Shown here in pieces: positions 46,645 through 56,924 of a stretch of DNA of 63,234 bases. The notes beneath the pieces were generated by a model. It made no database searches. It was not told the DNA's origin and saw only the letters and a list, made by a program, of their open reading frames with translations. The DNA is from Candidatus Opimibacter skivensis (GTDB taxonomy: Bacteria > Bacteroidota > Bacteroidia > Chitinophagales > Saprospiraceae). Location: the NCBI GenBank assembly GCA_016721905.1, contig JADKHH010000032.1:1-63234 (forward strand). Reading direction: 5' to 3'. Positions within the stretch are counted from its first letter, which is position 1. Each line of letters opens with the position of its first letter. Made by a program: the position numbers and the translations under genes.

Positions 46645-49596
46645 CACCGTCACCGCAGGAGGAATCAACATATACAACAACGGCGTCACGATCCGACTCA
46701 ACAACGTCGAACTAATCAACCCACCAATCAATACTAAAGCAAGTGGCGAAATCAACGGTGATTTTTCAAGCACCAGCGGAACCATACCTCCAATAGCTGT
46801 CATCGAAGTGAGCAAAATGGGAAGAAACCTCGTCTCTGCACCATTCAAAACCGCTTCTTTCAATGGCATGCCTTGCTCACGCAATTGATTGGTATAGTCC
46901 ACTAGTAGAATTGAATTCTTGATCTCTATCCCCATGAGGGCAATGATGCCGATGGTAGCCACGAATGATAACGTCTCGCCACCGAGGTATAGAATACCTA
47001 ACGCACCAACGATACCAAGAGGTACGACTGACAATACAATAAGTGTGCTCTTGAACGTCCTGAACTCAAGCACAAGGATCGCAAACAATCCGAAGACGGT
47101 GATCAGGATGATGCTGCCCATGCCACCAAAGGATTCCTCTCTTGTTTCTTTTTCGCCGGCTGCAACAAACCGATATCCTGCAGGTAATTTGACATCCTGT
47201 AGTTTCTTTTCGACTTCATCAAACATCGCGATGGTGTTGTATCCCGTCTGCACAAAGCTGGTCACATTCGTATAACGTTCTTTGTTGTAGTGCCTGATCA
47301 CATTGGGAGAGGCACCTGGTACGATTTCTGCAATCTGTGAGATAGGAATCAGCGCACCGGAGAGAGAGGTGACATACATCTTGTCGAAGATCTCAAGGGC
47401 ATGATCGGGATCAAAATCCTGGAGTGTCATCTGTATCTGGAATTCATCTCCATCCGCATTACGCACCGTCTGGTTAGGTAGCCCCGCTACACTTAAGCGC
47501 ACAGTGCGCGCAACTTCAGCAGGCAATACACCCATGATACCAGCTTTCTCTTTGTCGATGATGACATTGAGGTCAGTCTTTGGCAGGCTGAGTTGATTTC
47601 CAACATAGAGTGTCCCTTCTGTTTTCTTGATGATGTCTTCCAGGATAAAACTATACTTGGTCAGCGTATCCAGATTGTCACCCAGAATCCTGAATTCAAG
47701 AGGAGCCGGCACTGGCGGCCCTTGCTGGAATTGCTTGACTTCTATTTTAGCTCCGGGAATCTGATTGTATCTAGCCCTCAATGAATCGGTGAGAGCAACA
47801 ATCTCAGGTACTTCCATATCCGGATCAGTCTGCACAAAGAGTTCAGCAAAGTGCGGTGTAAAATCCTGTTGAAACACATTGTAGTATACCCTTGGATTTC
47901 CCTTGCCGATATTGCTGCTGACACTTACTACATTACTGAGTTGCAAAAGATCCTGTTCAACGATGCGTGCTATGCGGTTTGTTTCTTTCAGACTCGTGCC
48001 AGGGGGTGTATTGATCTGTACATTGAACATCGGTTTTTCAGAGACAGGAAATAAACTAAAGCCAATCAGTGGTATCAAGCCCAGGCTGCTGACAAAAATC
48101 ACACCTGTCATGACTAACGCGATCACCGGATGAGCCAATGACCAGTTCAATATGCGTTGATAGGGCGCATTGATGTATTTCTTAAACCCTCTAAAGAAGA
48201 TATTACCTTCAGAGCGTTCATGATTTTTCAACATGATGCTCGCCAGAAAAGGAATGATGGTCAGCGATACCAGCAGGGATGCAATGATCGTCAACAAGAC
48301 AGCCATCGGCAACGGCCTGATAAATTCGCCGGAACCCTCAGGAAGAAACACTAACGGAAGGAAAGCAAGTAAAAGGGTTGCAGTACAACCGATGACAGCT
48401 ATTGCAATTTGCTTGGTGGCTACGATGGCGGCTTCTTTTCGTTTATATCCCATCCGCATAAACCGCTCGATGTTTTCCACAATGACGATCGAGTCATCTA
48501 CCAGGAGTCCAAGCGCGATGACAAGACCTACGATGCTCAATTGATTGAGTGTATACCCGGTGTAGTTGAGAAACGCAAGACCGATCGCCAGGGATAGCGG
48601 GATGCTGATCATGACGATCAATGCGGCGCGGAATCCAAGGGGCAATAAAGTTAACAGTACGAGAGATACCGCAATTGCAAAATCAATTCCTAACCCATAG
48701 AGTCTTCTGCACATTTTTCTCCTGATCAAAACTAGTCTCCATTTTGATGTGATCCGGAAGGGTGGTTTGAAATTCATCAAGCGATTTTTGTATAGCCACC
48801 CTGTTTTGAACTATATTCTTCCGGTCTTTTAAAGCCGTGACGACCCAGATAGCCGGCAACCCGTTGTATCGCGCGATGTGAGTTTCTTCAGCCTTGTCCA
48901 TGCGGATCAGGGCTATGTCATTGAGGTGTACTGCATTTCCCTGCGGAGTTGTCTTGATGACGATGGCGCGTATCTCATCGAGGGAGTTGAGTTCGCTGTT
49001 GGTCTTGATATTAAATCGCTTCTTTCCGAGGTCCACACTACCTCCTGGGATATTGACATTGTGCGCCTGTATGATATTGATGACCTGGTTAAGTCCGATG
49101 CCATAGGCTGCCATCTTGTCGAGCTGCAGGGCGATCTGTATTTCTTCGGTGGGTTCGGCTTGTATCTCCACCCATTTGATATCCTTGATGCGTTCGATTA
49201 GTTTTTCGAGTTCTTCAGCCTTGTCTTTGAGTTCTTTTGGTGAGGCGGTCGAAGAAACGAGTGCGGTCTGAAGTATGGCAACGTCAGAAGATGCAGCGCG
49301 TATCACATCCAGTGTAACGATACCCTCCGGCAGGGATGCCCGGATCTTGTTGACCTCCCGGATGACATCATTGTTTTTACCATCGACATTGACACCATAG
49401 TTGAATTCAAGTTGCAACAGCATCAAGCCATCACTGCAATTGGTCTGCATTTTCTTGATGTCATCCAGTTTGTAGAGCACATCCTCGATCGGTTCGGCAA
49501 CCAATTGCTCCATATCTGCCGGACTGGTCCCCGGATATACTGCCAGGACGATAAAGATCGGTGCACCAAATGGCGGGGGCAAAAAGAGGTTATCAT
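46621..49596 (-). CDS. RND-family efflux permease, missing first membrane segment and frameshifted
   Basis: The protein belongs to the AcrB-like RND family. It shows YPGTSPADMEQLVAEPIED of the pore domain, LGLLVDDSIVIVENIERFM with the proton-relay Asp residues, GSGEFIRPLPMAVLLTIIAS, and the second-half motifs ILLVDYTNQLREQG. The start overlaps the adaptor stop (ATGA at 49596). After MITSF only a few residues precede PPFGAPIFIVLAV, where family members have about 25-30 more residues forming the first transmembrane helix. A 2-nt loss in CTCTCT near 48700 splits the frame. The last residues (VKSIEQSA) derive from a repeat. It should pump small molecules out together with TolC and the adaptor. 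Confidence 0.85.
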
Positions 49597-50648
49597 TTTT
49601 CAATCGAAATCCTATCCCCATCCTCCAGAAATCCACTTCCTGCAGTGATCACTTCCGTAGCACCTTCAAGCCCGGATTCAATAGCCACCCGCTCCCCCTG
49701 AAATTGCTGGATCCTGACCATTCGCTTTTCGGCAATTCCGTCTTTAGGCACATACACGACGCCAGTCCTACCATTGGATGAAACCAGTGCTTCCACGGGG
49801 ATGATGATATACTCCGCATTGATGGAGGGAATGATTTCAATATGGGCTAGCATACCTGCAGCGATACGATTGTCTTTGCTTGGGATACCAAGTTCTACGT
49901 CGAGCGTTCCACTCAGTGGATTGGCTACATCGGCGAGGCGCTTTACTTCGCTTTCAATGATCCAACCAGGATAAGCGTCAAGGATGATTTTTGCTTTTTC
50001 TCCTTTCTTGATTCTACCCCAGTTTTTATCTGTAAGGCCGGCTACGATTTTCCAGTCGGATTGCCTGACGCCCATGATGTAATAGACCGGTATGCCGGGA
50101 CCTGTGATCTCACCTTCCTGCATTAGCTTCTTGATCACCTTGCCCTCAATAGGAGAGTACACCTGTGAATATGCTACGTTGAACTCAGCGATCTGCAATG
50201 ATTTCTTGGCCATGTCTACAGCCGTCCCTGCATTCTGATACTGTTCGAGTGTCGCAATGCTGTCGCGATATAGATTGGCGACACGTTGCTGGTCACGCAT
50301 GGCTTTATCAACTGCAAATTTTGCCTGCGTAGCCTGCGCTTCGATTTCAGTCATATTGAGTTGTGCCAGGAGTTGTCCTTTCTTTACGAAATCGCCCTCT
50401 TCCGCATACGTGCGTGCTATGACGCCTCCGGTTTTGAAGGAGGGTTTCGCTTCCGAATCAGACTGTACTACACCGGTGACATGAATCACATCATCCAGTG
50501 CGGATTGTGATATCGGAACGGTACGCACGTAAAATACATTCGATGGTTTTTCAGCAGGGATGTCTGTAGATTCCTTTGACTCATTGTCCGAACAGGAGAT
50601 GAGCGCGAAAAATAAAGTGATGGTAAATAGACCAATGGACTTTGTCAT
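49593..50648 (-). CDS. RND efflux periplasmic adaptor (membrane-fusion protein)
   Basis: A lipoprotein signal (ALISCSDNESKE) begins the protein. The barrel-sandwich half-motif GVIARTYAEEGDFVKKGQLL is followed by an alpha hairpin (DKAMRDQQRVANLYRDSIAT), the second lipoyl half (QVYSPIEGKVIKKLMQEGEI) and the beta-barrel and membrane-proximal domains (GTLDVELGIPSKDNRIAAGM, VYVPKDGIAEKRMVRIQ). The protein of 351 residues is complete. It lies between tolC and the pump gene, whose start it overlaps. It should bridge pump and outer-membrane channel. Confidence 0.93.
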   Translation of the reverse strand: MTKSIGLFTITLFFALISCSDNESKESTDIPAEKPSNVFYVRTVPISQSALDDVIHVTGVVQSDSEAKPSFKTGGVIARTYAEEGDFVKKGQLLAQLNMTEIEAQATQAKFAVDKAMRDQQRVANLYRDSIATLEQYQNAGTAVDMAKKSLQIAEFNVAYSQVYSPIEGKVIKKLMQEGEITGPGIPVYYIMGVRQSDWKIVAGLTDKNWGRIKKGEKAKIILDAYPGWIIESEVKRLADVANPLSGTLDVELGIPSKDNRIAAGMLAHIEIIPSINAEYIIIPVEALVSSNGRTGVVYVPKDGIAEKRMVRIQQFQGERVAIESGLEGATEVITAGSGFLEDGDRISIEK

Positions 50649-50669
50649 GGTATATGATTTAGTGGTGTG

Positions 50670-51999
50670 TTATTTGATGGGAGCGCTGGCAGCCATGCGT
50701 TCGATGTTGACATGACGGATCCAGGATTGATATTTGGCGAGGTTCTGCTCCAGTTGTGTGCTGGTTACTTCGGTGCGGGCATCGAGGAGTTCTATGTAAT
50801 TGGACAGTCCTTCTTTGTATCTGCGTACTGTTTCCTGGTAGAAGCGTTCGTTGGTTTTGAGTAGATCGGTAAAACTATTGTACAAGGCGATGTCGGAACG
50901 GAGGTTTTCAATTTCAGATTCTATCTGGAGATCAAAAGCGTTTTTGGTCCATTCATAATTGGCCTCTGTGGCTTCCAGTTGCGCTTTCCATTCTTGTTGC
51001 TTGAGCTGACTTTTCTTGTTATCCCAGATAGGTATTTCCAAGTTGCACACCACCTACCACATAGCCACCCCAGTCAGCTGCGAAGGCTTGTGACCCCAGA
51101 TCCAGTTGGAGCCCGAGTGTAGGGGCATGTTGCTTTTCTTCGAGCTGTAAGGCAAGCTCCTGGATTTTCTTGCCTGTCTGGATTTGTTGTAATTCTTCTC
51201 TTCCGGAGAGATCGAATTGCACCGGTATGGCAGGGACGCCTTCGAAAGTATCAGACAGTATTTCTGAACCTGAAGGCCTGTTGAGAAGAAAATTAAAATG
51301 AGCAGCTGCATTGATCTTGTTCGAGATAGATTTTTCTCTTAATGCGGCGAGATGTTCGATGTCGGATTGGATACGCATGGCTGCGGAAGGGATGGCCTGT
51401 CCGTTTTTGATCATGCTTTCGGTGATCCTTTTGTTTTCAGTCAGCAGTGCGAGGCCCTGGTCCATGATGTAGATGGCTTCTCCCGCGCGCATCCATTGCA
51501 GGTATGCAGTCTTCACTTGCTGTGTCAGGTCACGCACCGTCTCATCGGTTTGTAATCCGGCCATCGTGACTTCTTCTTTCTTGATCAGCTTGTTGTATTT
51601 GATCTCCGGCTGCAAGACAGGCTGTGTGATGCGGAAACGTGCATCATAAAAGTTGTTGGGCAGAAAATTAAATTCCTGGTTTGCTACAGGCGGAAAATTT
51701 TGCGTGCCCGTGATGTCATTGAGGGCGCTGTAGACGGGGTTTAATAAATCACCGAGGGGTAATTCAATATTACGTCCCTTATAGGCCAATGTATATGTGG
51801 TGAGGAAGTTGACTTCCGGACCACCGAGTTTGCCGGCATGTTCGAGCGCGTATTGTTGTTTTCTTTCTAATGCTTTTCGCTGATCAACGGTCAGGTTTTG
51901 TTCAATGGCCTGATTGACGTATTGATCAAGAATGGCCTGACCTTGCATTGACAACTGTACACAGGTCAGCATCAGGATGGATAAAAGTATGCGGTTCAT
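50670..51999 (-). CDS. TolC-family outer-membrane efflux protein, frameshifted
   Basis: A signal peptide (ILLSILMLTCVQLSMQGQA) is followed by the first of two TolC structural repeats (ALERKQQYALEHAGKLGGPE). Strands with NFYDARFRITQPVLQPEIKY and the long helix LTQQVKTAYLQWMRAGEAIY come next. The second repeat begins QLDLGSQAFAADWGGYVVGG and continues in another frame with EIPIWDNKKSQLKQQEWKAQ and ENLRSDIALYNSFTDLLKTN. One extra base in the GG near 51038 splits it. The rejoined protein of about 440 residues is complete and should form the outer-membrane channel of the pump. Confidence 0.9.
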
Positions 52000-52026
52000 G
52001 TGGTGTGGTTTCGGATGGTTTGAAAA

Positions 52027-52653
52027 TCAGGACAGGCTTTTCTGGATCATGGAAAGGAAGACATCGTAGCTGCGGAACATAAATGCTTTCTGATCTTCCA
52101 TGGCGTAGATGTTGAGTCGCTCTTTATTGTGCAGCGAGACAAGACCATGCACCTGGCTCCAGAGGATCAGGGATATTTCATCCGGATTTATGTCTTTGCG
52201 GAAATAACCTGCGTCCATACATTCTACAATGTTTTGTTTGAGCATATTGATCGCCATGGCGCCATCCTGCCAGAATTCTTCCTTGACCGCGAGGGCTTCC
52301 ATGGTGCAAGAGAGGATAAACATGAGTTCGTAGTCCTGGGGGTTGTCAATACCATACTGGATGTATCCCCGGCCAGTTGCTTTCAGTCTTTCGAGGGGAT
52401 CGGGCATGTTCTGGACAGAAAGAAAGAGGGCTTCGATCTTACATTCGAAGGCCTTATCGTGCAGGGCCAGAAGGAGGTCATTCTTGTCTTTAAAGTGATT
52501 ATAGATGATCCCGGGGCTGTATTCGATCTTCGTGGCGATCTTGCGTATGCTGGTGTTTTCATACCCCTCTGCCAGGAAAATTTCCCTTGCGGCACTGAGA
52601 ATCAGGTCTTTAACCGCATCTCTCTCCCTTTCTTTTCTTTCGTTAATACCCAT
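52027..52653 (-). CDS. TetR/AcrR-family repressor of the efflux operon
   Basis: The N-terminal helix-turn-helix domain is typical: RDAVKDLILSAAREIFLAEG, then YENTSIRKIATKIEYSPGII and YNHFKDKNDLLLALHDKAF. The C-terminal ligand domain of about 140 residues has no clear family. It is the first gene of the operon tetR-tolC-MFP-RND. The start at 52653 is required because an ATG at 52686 would lie inside the predicted -7 box. A perfect palindrome in the promoter spacer (52692-52706) is its likely binding site, so it should repress its own operon until an inducer is bound. Confidence 0.9.
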   Translation of the reverse strand: MGINERKERERDAVKDLILSAAREIFLAEGYENTSIRKIATKIEYSPGIIYNHFKDKNDLLLALHDKAFECKIEALFLSVQNMPDPLERLKATGRGYIQYGIDNPQDYELMFILSCTMEALAVKEEFWQDGAMAINMLKQNIVECMDAGYFRKDINPDEISLILWSQVHGLVSLHNKERLNIYAMEDQKAFMFRSYDVFLSMIQKSLS

Positions 52654-52683
52654 TTTTGAACATATTGTATTTAAATAACGCTG

Positions 52684-52713
52684 CAAATATATTGAACACT
52701 GTTCAATTTCAAA
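52684..52713 (-). promoter_or_regulatory. Promoter with TetR operator in the spacer
   Basis: On the minus strand, TTTG (52713-52710) is followed after 18 bases by TATATTTG (52691-52684), a perfect match to the Bacteroidota -33/-7 promoter. The spacer contains TTGAACA-C-TGTTCAA (52692-52706), a perfect 15-bp palindrome. Another TGTTCAA half-site lies near 52719. The first usable start codon is 31 bp downstream. Confidence 0.75.
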
Positions 52714-52781
52714 TAGATGTTCAATGTTTTTTTAATTTTTTTTTGGAACCAATCTAATGGGATCAATCGTTCATCTTGAAA

Positions 52782-52808
52782 ATTGTCGTTATATTTATGA
52801 CAATTGTC
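52782..52808 (+). promoter_or_regulatory. Candidate operator of the toxin-antitoxin pair
   Basis: ATTGTC (52782) and GACAATTGTC (52799-52808) give an inverted pair plus a perfect 10-bp palindrome, with three half-sites in 27 bp. It ends 11 bp before the antitoxin ATG at 52819. Autoregulation through the antitoxin helix-turn-helix would be normal for this type of module. Confidence 0.55.
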
Positions 52809-52818
52809 AAAAACAACT

Positions 52819-53388
52819 ATGGACGCAAAGCAAAAAATAAAGGCTGTTCAGGACAAAAGCGACACCAGGGCCACTAAGCTTGTCGTGAAATCTAAATCAA
52901 CAGAGGTTACTCCATTAAAGGAGCTGAACCAGGAGTTTAAAAACTATATCCTGAAATTCAAACTACCAGTCCGCAAGACAGCAGGTGGTGCTGTGGCGTT
53001 TACGGATTATCTCAACGATCGTCTTCTGATGGTAGAGGTTATAAAAAAGGGGATCACGTATTCCCTTTTTGAAGAGATTCAAAAACTTTCTTCACTCACC
53101 AGCCAGGAGTGGGCTACCATTCTAAATCTTTCGACACGATCGTTGCAACGTTATAAAGAACAGGATCAGTTATTCAAACCTATCCAGTCTGAAAAGATTA
53201 TGGAACTGGGAGAGATTTTTATCCTGGGTAATGAAGTCTTCGGTGATACTGATAAATTTAAACGTTGGCTTGAAAAACCCAATTTTGCTATTGGCAATGT
53301 CAGGCCCACCGATTTATTATCTGATTCGTATGGACAACAGATCGTGACAGAGGAACTCAACCGTATCAACTACGGAATATTCGCCTGA
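52819..53388 (+). CDS. Antitoxin of the Xre/MbcA/ParS type
   Basis: The product of 189 residues has a basic N-terminal tail, a helix-turn-helix-like region (TSQEWATILNLSTRSLQRYK) and a C-terminal toxin-binding domain (DUF2384 type) reading EIFILGNEVFGDTDKFKRWL, NVRPTDLLSDSYGQQIV and NRINYGIF. Antitoxins of this family neutralise RES-domain toxins by covering their active site and repress their operon. The start ATG at 52819 is preferred over a TTG at 52804 that lies inside the operator palindrome. The stop overlaps the toxin start (TGATG). Confidence 0.92.
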   Translation: MDAKQKIKAVQDKSDTRATKLVVKSKSTEVTPLKELNQEFKNYILKFKLPVRKTAGGAVAFTDYLNDRLLMVEVIKKGITYSLFEEIQKLSSLTSQEWATILNLSTRSLQRYKEQDQLFKPIQSEKIMELGEIFILGNEVFGDTDKFKRWLEKPNFAIGNVRPTDLLSDSYGQQIVTEELNRINYGIFA

Positions 53389-53846
53389 TGGAATTGTACA
53401 GATTGTCACGGGACATTCATGGAAAAGTACTGAGTGGAAAAGGTGCATCCATCAGTGGCGGACGATGGAATAGTCCGGGCACAGAAATAATCTATACGGC
53501 AGCAAACCGATCACTCGCCATGGCAGAAGTAGCCGTCCACTTCAGTATCGCCACATTACCTGCAGGCTATATGATGATGACCATTCATGTACCGGATTCT
53601 GTTTCAATATCGGAAGTGGATATCAAAATTTTGCCTGAAGGATGGAATCAATTTCCTCCCTTAAAAGAGACACAGCAATATGGGGATCAGTTTATCACCG
53701 ATGGCAAAACATGTTTGTTGAAAGTTCCATCGGCAGTAACTCAAGGTGATTTCAACTTTTTAATCAATCCCCTGCATCCTGAATTCAAGAAGATTAAGAT
53801 TACGGGGTATGAACCGTTTCCGTTTGACAGGAGGCTGTTTAGGTGA
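53388..53846 (+). CDS. RES-domain toxin (NAD-degrading)
   Basis: The 152-residue protein is a complete RES domain. It shows the Arg in ISGGRWNSPG, YTAANRSLAMAEVAVHF with the conserved Glu, and the Ser in KVPSAVTQGDFNFLINPLHP. RES toxins of Xre-RES pairs degrade NAD and stop growth. It is translationally coupled to the antitoxin by a 1-bp overlap. The TGA stop at 53844-53846 starts a repeat tract. Family assignment is firm; whether it is active here is not known. Confidence 0.92.
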   Translation: MELYRLSRDIHGKVLSGKGASISGGRWNSPGTEIIYTAANRSLAMAEVAVHFSIATLPAGYMMMTIHVPDSVSISEVDIKILPEGWNQFPPLKETQQYGDQFITDGKTCLLKVPSAVTQGDFNFLINPLHPEFKKIKITGYEPFPFDRRLFR

Positions 53847-53955
53847 GGAGTTGATGTGTTGATGTGTTGATGTGTTGATGTGTTGATGTGTTGATGTGTT
53901 GATGTGTTGATATATGTTTATAGGTTTATGAGTTTATATGTTTATGAGTTTATAT
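53844..53955 (+). repeat. Octamer and duodecamer tandem tract after the RES gene
   Basis: From the stop codon, GATGTGTT-type octamers repeat about seven times (GTTGATGTGTTGATGTGTTG). They are then followed by AT-rich units with TTTATAGG, TTTATGAG and TTTATATG. The tract continues to about 53955 and has no coding capacity. Confidence 0.85.
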
Positions 53956-54060
53956 GTTTATAGCTTTTTACCATTACAAACTACCAATCAACCATAAACT
54001 AATCAACCAATCAACATATAAACTTATAAGCCTTAACTTGCACCAATAAAATACTAAACA

Positions 54061-55086
54061 TTGAGTACTGCAAGAATATTAGTTACCGGCGGATGCGGAT
54101 ACATCGGCAGCCACACCATCGTAGACCTGATCTCATCAGGCTATGAAGTCGTGTCGGTAGACAATGGTATCAATTCTTCGTTTGATGTGCTTGATGGGAT
54201 TGAAGCCATCACGGGAAAACGTGTAGTCAACATCAATGTCGATCTCAGCGAAACAGAAGAGGCCTTAGAAGCGATAAAGGCACATGGGCATTTTGACGGT
54301 ATCATTCACTTTGCCGCATTGAAGAGTGTAGAGGAATCGGTGTTTAAGCCCTTGCGATATTTCCGAAACAACATAGGCAGCACGCTGACCACGATGCAAC
54401 TCATGGAAGAACTGGAGATCCCGCATTTGATTTTTTCTTCTTCCTGTACGGTATATGGCACGCCTCAGAAACTTCCTGTCACCGAGGATACCCCATTTGG
54501 CAGAGCAGAAAATCCATATGGTGCCACCAAGCAGACAGGCGAAATCCTCTATGATCAGTTTTTCAGAAACAGACAAGCGAAGTCAGGCATATCCCTGAGA
54601 TATTTTAATCCTGCAGGAGCGCATCCCTCCGCACTGATCGGAGAATCACCAACACAAAATGCCACCAACCTCGTGCCGGTGATCACCGAGACTGCCATAG
54701 GCGTGCGCGAACAAATCACCGTGTTCGGCGATGACTATCCAAGCCGTGATGGAAGTTGTGTCCGCGACTACGTCCATGTCACCGATTTGGCAAGAGCGCA
54801 TACCTTGGCTATCGAACATCTGCTCCAACACAAGAACGATAACAGATACGAAGTTTACAATCTGGGAATTGGTGAAGGCGTAACAGTGCTTGAAGCCATT
54901 TTTGCTTTTCAAGACGCAACGGGCGTTCAGGTCAACTATAAAATAGGACCAAGAAGAGCAGGCGATGTTGCCGCCATCTATGCAGACAATACGCGAATCA
55001 CAGATCACCTCGGATGGAAGCCAGTACAAGACATCCAGTCGATCATGCAATCGGCCTGGGCGTGGGAGAAGGCGCGGAGGAAATAA
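54061..55086 (+). CDS. galE: UDP-glucose 4-epimerase
   Basis: The 341-residue protein has the NAD-binding fingerprint VTGGCGYIGSH, the Ser of the active site in SSSCTVYGTP, and the Tyr-Lys pair in NPYGATKQTGE. The motifs SLRYFNPAGAHPSALIGESP and GDDYPSRDGSCVRDYVHVTD are diagnostic for GalE. It interconverts UDP-glucose and UDP-galactose for surface polysaccharide or galactose use. The start is a TTG at 54061 (MSTARILVTGG); no ATG lies in frame near the family start. A clear promoter was not seen. The frame is intact. Confidence 0.94.
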   Translation: MSTARILVTGGCGYIGSHTIVDLISSGYEVVSVDNGINSSFDVLDGIEAITGKRVVNINVDLSETEEALEAIKAHGHFDGIIHFAALKSVEESVFKPLRYFRNNIGSTLTTMQLMEELEIPHLIFSSSCTVYGTPQKLPVTEDTPFGRAENPYGATKQTGEILYDQFFRNRQAKSGISLRYFNPAGAHPSALIGESPTQNATNLVPVITETAIGVREQITVFGDDYPSRDGSCVRDYVHVTDLARAHTLAIEHLLQHKNDNRYEVYNLGIGEGVTVLEAIFAFQDATGVQVNYKIGPRRAGDVAAIYADNTRITDHLGWKPVQDIQSIMQSAWAWEKARRK

Positions 55087-55123
55087 TCTATCTATCTTTA
55101 GGTAATCAATCGGACAACTCTCC

Positions 55124-55512
55124 AATGAAAATCTTCAACATCATCCTCGCCATCCTTTTCCTGTTGTTTGCCGCAGTCCAATTCAATGATAGCCCTGATG
55201 ATATCCTCTTTTGGGTTTTAGTCTATGCCGGTGTTGGCATTATTTCTGCCTTTGCTGCTTTCAACAAATACAACATGGGCCATCCTTCTCGGTCTTGCGG
55301 TGGTCGTCTTCGAGATGTTCCGCAAATTCCCAACGTTTGCACTTTGGGTCTCAGATGGTATGCCCAGCATCGTTGATGAGATGCAGGCTTCATCACCCTA
55401 TATTGAATTGGCAAGAGAATATCTCGGACTCTGTTTGTGCCTTGCGGTGTTGATCTTCCAATATGTGCGGTATGCAAAACTGCACGAGCAAGGGCTCCCT
55501 TTTGTGGAGTGA
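55124..55512 (+). CDS. TMEM220-family membrane protein, frameshifted
   Basis: Four helices are seen over two frames: IFNIILAILFLLFAAVQFND, FWVLVYAGVGIISAFAAF, then, after the break near 55273, WAILLGLAVVVFEMF and LGLCLCLAVLIFQYV. The motif VQFNDSPDDILFW is typical of TMEM220 proteins, which are found in bacteria and animals and have no known function. The two parts rejoin as KYNxWAILLGLAV. It lies 37 bp after galE on the same strand and may be co-transcribed. Confidence 0.8.
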
Positions 55513-55530
55513 TATACCATACCCCGGCCG

Positions 55531-55576
55531 TTGGATGGCGTTCGCCGCCAACCACCGACAACCTATCGCCATCCAA
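55531..55576. terminator. Possible bidirectional hairpin between converging genes
   Basis: TTGGATGGCG and CGCCATCCAA form a perfect 10-bp stem around a 26-base loop that has its own small GGCG/CGCC pair. It lies 18 bp past the TMEM220 stop, before a minus-strand gene that ends at 55643. No T run follows, so a terminator role is uncertain. Confidence 0.35.
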
Positions 55577-55642
55577 TAGAGAATCCTCTTTGGAATCAAC
55601 GACATTGAAAGCCCTGCAATGGCTTCGGTAGGGAACCAAGAC

Positions 55643-56924
55643 TTAAGTCGCCGGAAAAAGGAGCGCCAGCACCCACTCATACTTCTCCAGGTTCCATCGC
55701 CAGTCAGCACCATCCCATGGGCCACCGATCGAGGTATACAGATAGGATAACCGAACACTGAAGATCATCAGCACGATGACAACCGAAAAGAAAGCAATGC
55801 GTGGAATAACATGCCAACGCATAGACACATGCTGATATAATCCAGCAAGTGGAAAGGCCAGTAAGGCGTAAACTCTACATAACACCGGTGACCAAAAGCA
55901 CCGCCAAACCACCATGCCCACCAACTGGCAAAGAAATAGGTGGCGATTGAAAAAATAAGCAAGACCACAGGTGCCTGAAAGTTTTTCTTGAACAAACCCA
56001 TCACGATGCCTGTCATCATCAATAACACCAATGGAGAATACAGGAACAATCCGTTTTGCACATCAAACAGTACAGCCGCTATTTTAGGTTCATTCCAATA
56101 TTTAAAACCTTCTTCAGTATAACTGTAGTACAACCAGTGTCCGGTCATCTCTTTCCAATACATCAGTTGCGGAAGAAAGAAAAGGAAAGCTCCGGGAATC
56201 ATCCACAACATAAATCTTATGTGCTGGATCAGGAAACCGTATCCTCTCTTTTAAGTCGTTTAGCTATAAACATCATAAAGGGGGATGAACAGAACGCAAT
56301 AATATTGGTAGGCCGAATCAGTATGATCCAACCCAACACAGCACCGAGAAGAAAGCTATTCAGTCCTCCTGGTTTTTTCAGGTACCCGGGAATCATATAC
56401 AGCAAGAGGGAGAAAGAGGAGAAAATATAGACATGGGCTATATTCATTTCCTCGTAGTGTAGTAAAATAAGGTTGGTCCCGAAAAAAAGAAACGATCACC
56501 CAGAAGGTATCACCTGGAGAGACGAGCTTGAGTAAAGATTTGCGGAGGAAGAATAGTCCAAGGAAAGCTGCAAGCAATCCGCTTAAGGCAACAATATTGC
56601 AATACAGTGGATTGAAATAATCTGATCTTGTCATACCGCAAGAGGTGGACAGAGATAGTAGGCCAACAAAAAGAATGAAATTCAAATGTGAACATCTTTG
56701 ATAATAATGAGCGCCGGTAAATATTGATAATAGCCTTCTGAATCCGACCAAAGATTTGACCTCGGTCCCTGATTGATTCTGGCGACCATCACCGGGATCA
56801 TCAGAAGGAATAGAATAAACAAATAGTGTCGCCCTACCAGTTTGCCAATCCACAGGCTTGCCAGTCGACTGGCTTGCCAAAGGAAATAAGTAGCATATTC
56901 AAAAAGAGTTCCGCGATGAAGCAT
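55643..56924 (-). CDS. Polytopic membrane protein resembling GT39-type glycosyltransferases, multiply frameshifted
   Basis: At least five reading-frame pieces on the same strand join end to end. They contain a first helix HYLFILFLLMIPVMVARI, a conserved-looking loop NLWSDSEGYYQYLPAL (as in mannosyltransferase-like proteins), and helices YFLLFLPLAVYDSR and LNSFLLGAVLGWIILIRPTN. A later part reads WMIPGAFLFFLPQLMYWKEM, NGLFLYSPLVLLMMTGIVMG and YFFASWWAWWFGGAFGHRCY. The GFKYWNEPKI and WWFGGAFG tracts are usual in this group. Membrane glycosyltransfer with a lipid-linked sugar is an inference. Breaks are near 56690, 56450, 56220 and 55880. Confidence 0.65.

Noticed and set aside
55393..55758. Minus-strand frame of 121 aa overlapping TMEM220 and the glycosyltransferase-like gene
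   Set aside because: It has no start context or motif and overlaps two better-supported genes on both sides.
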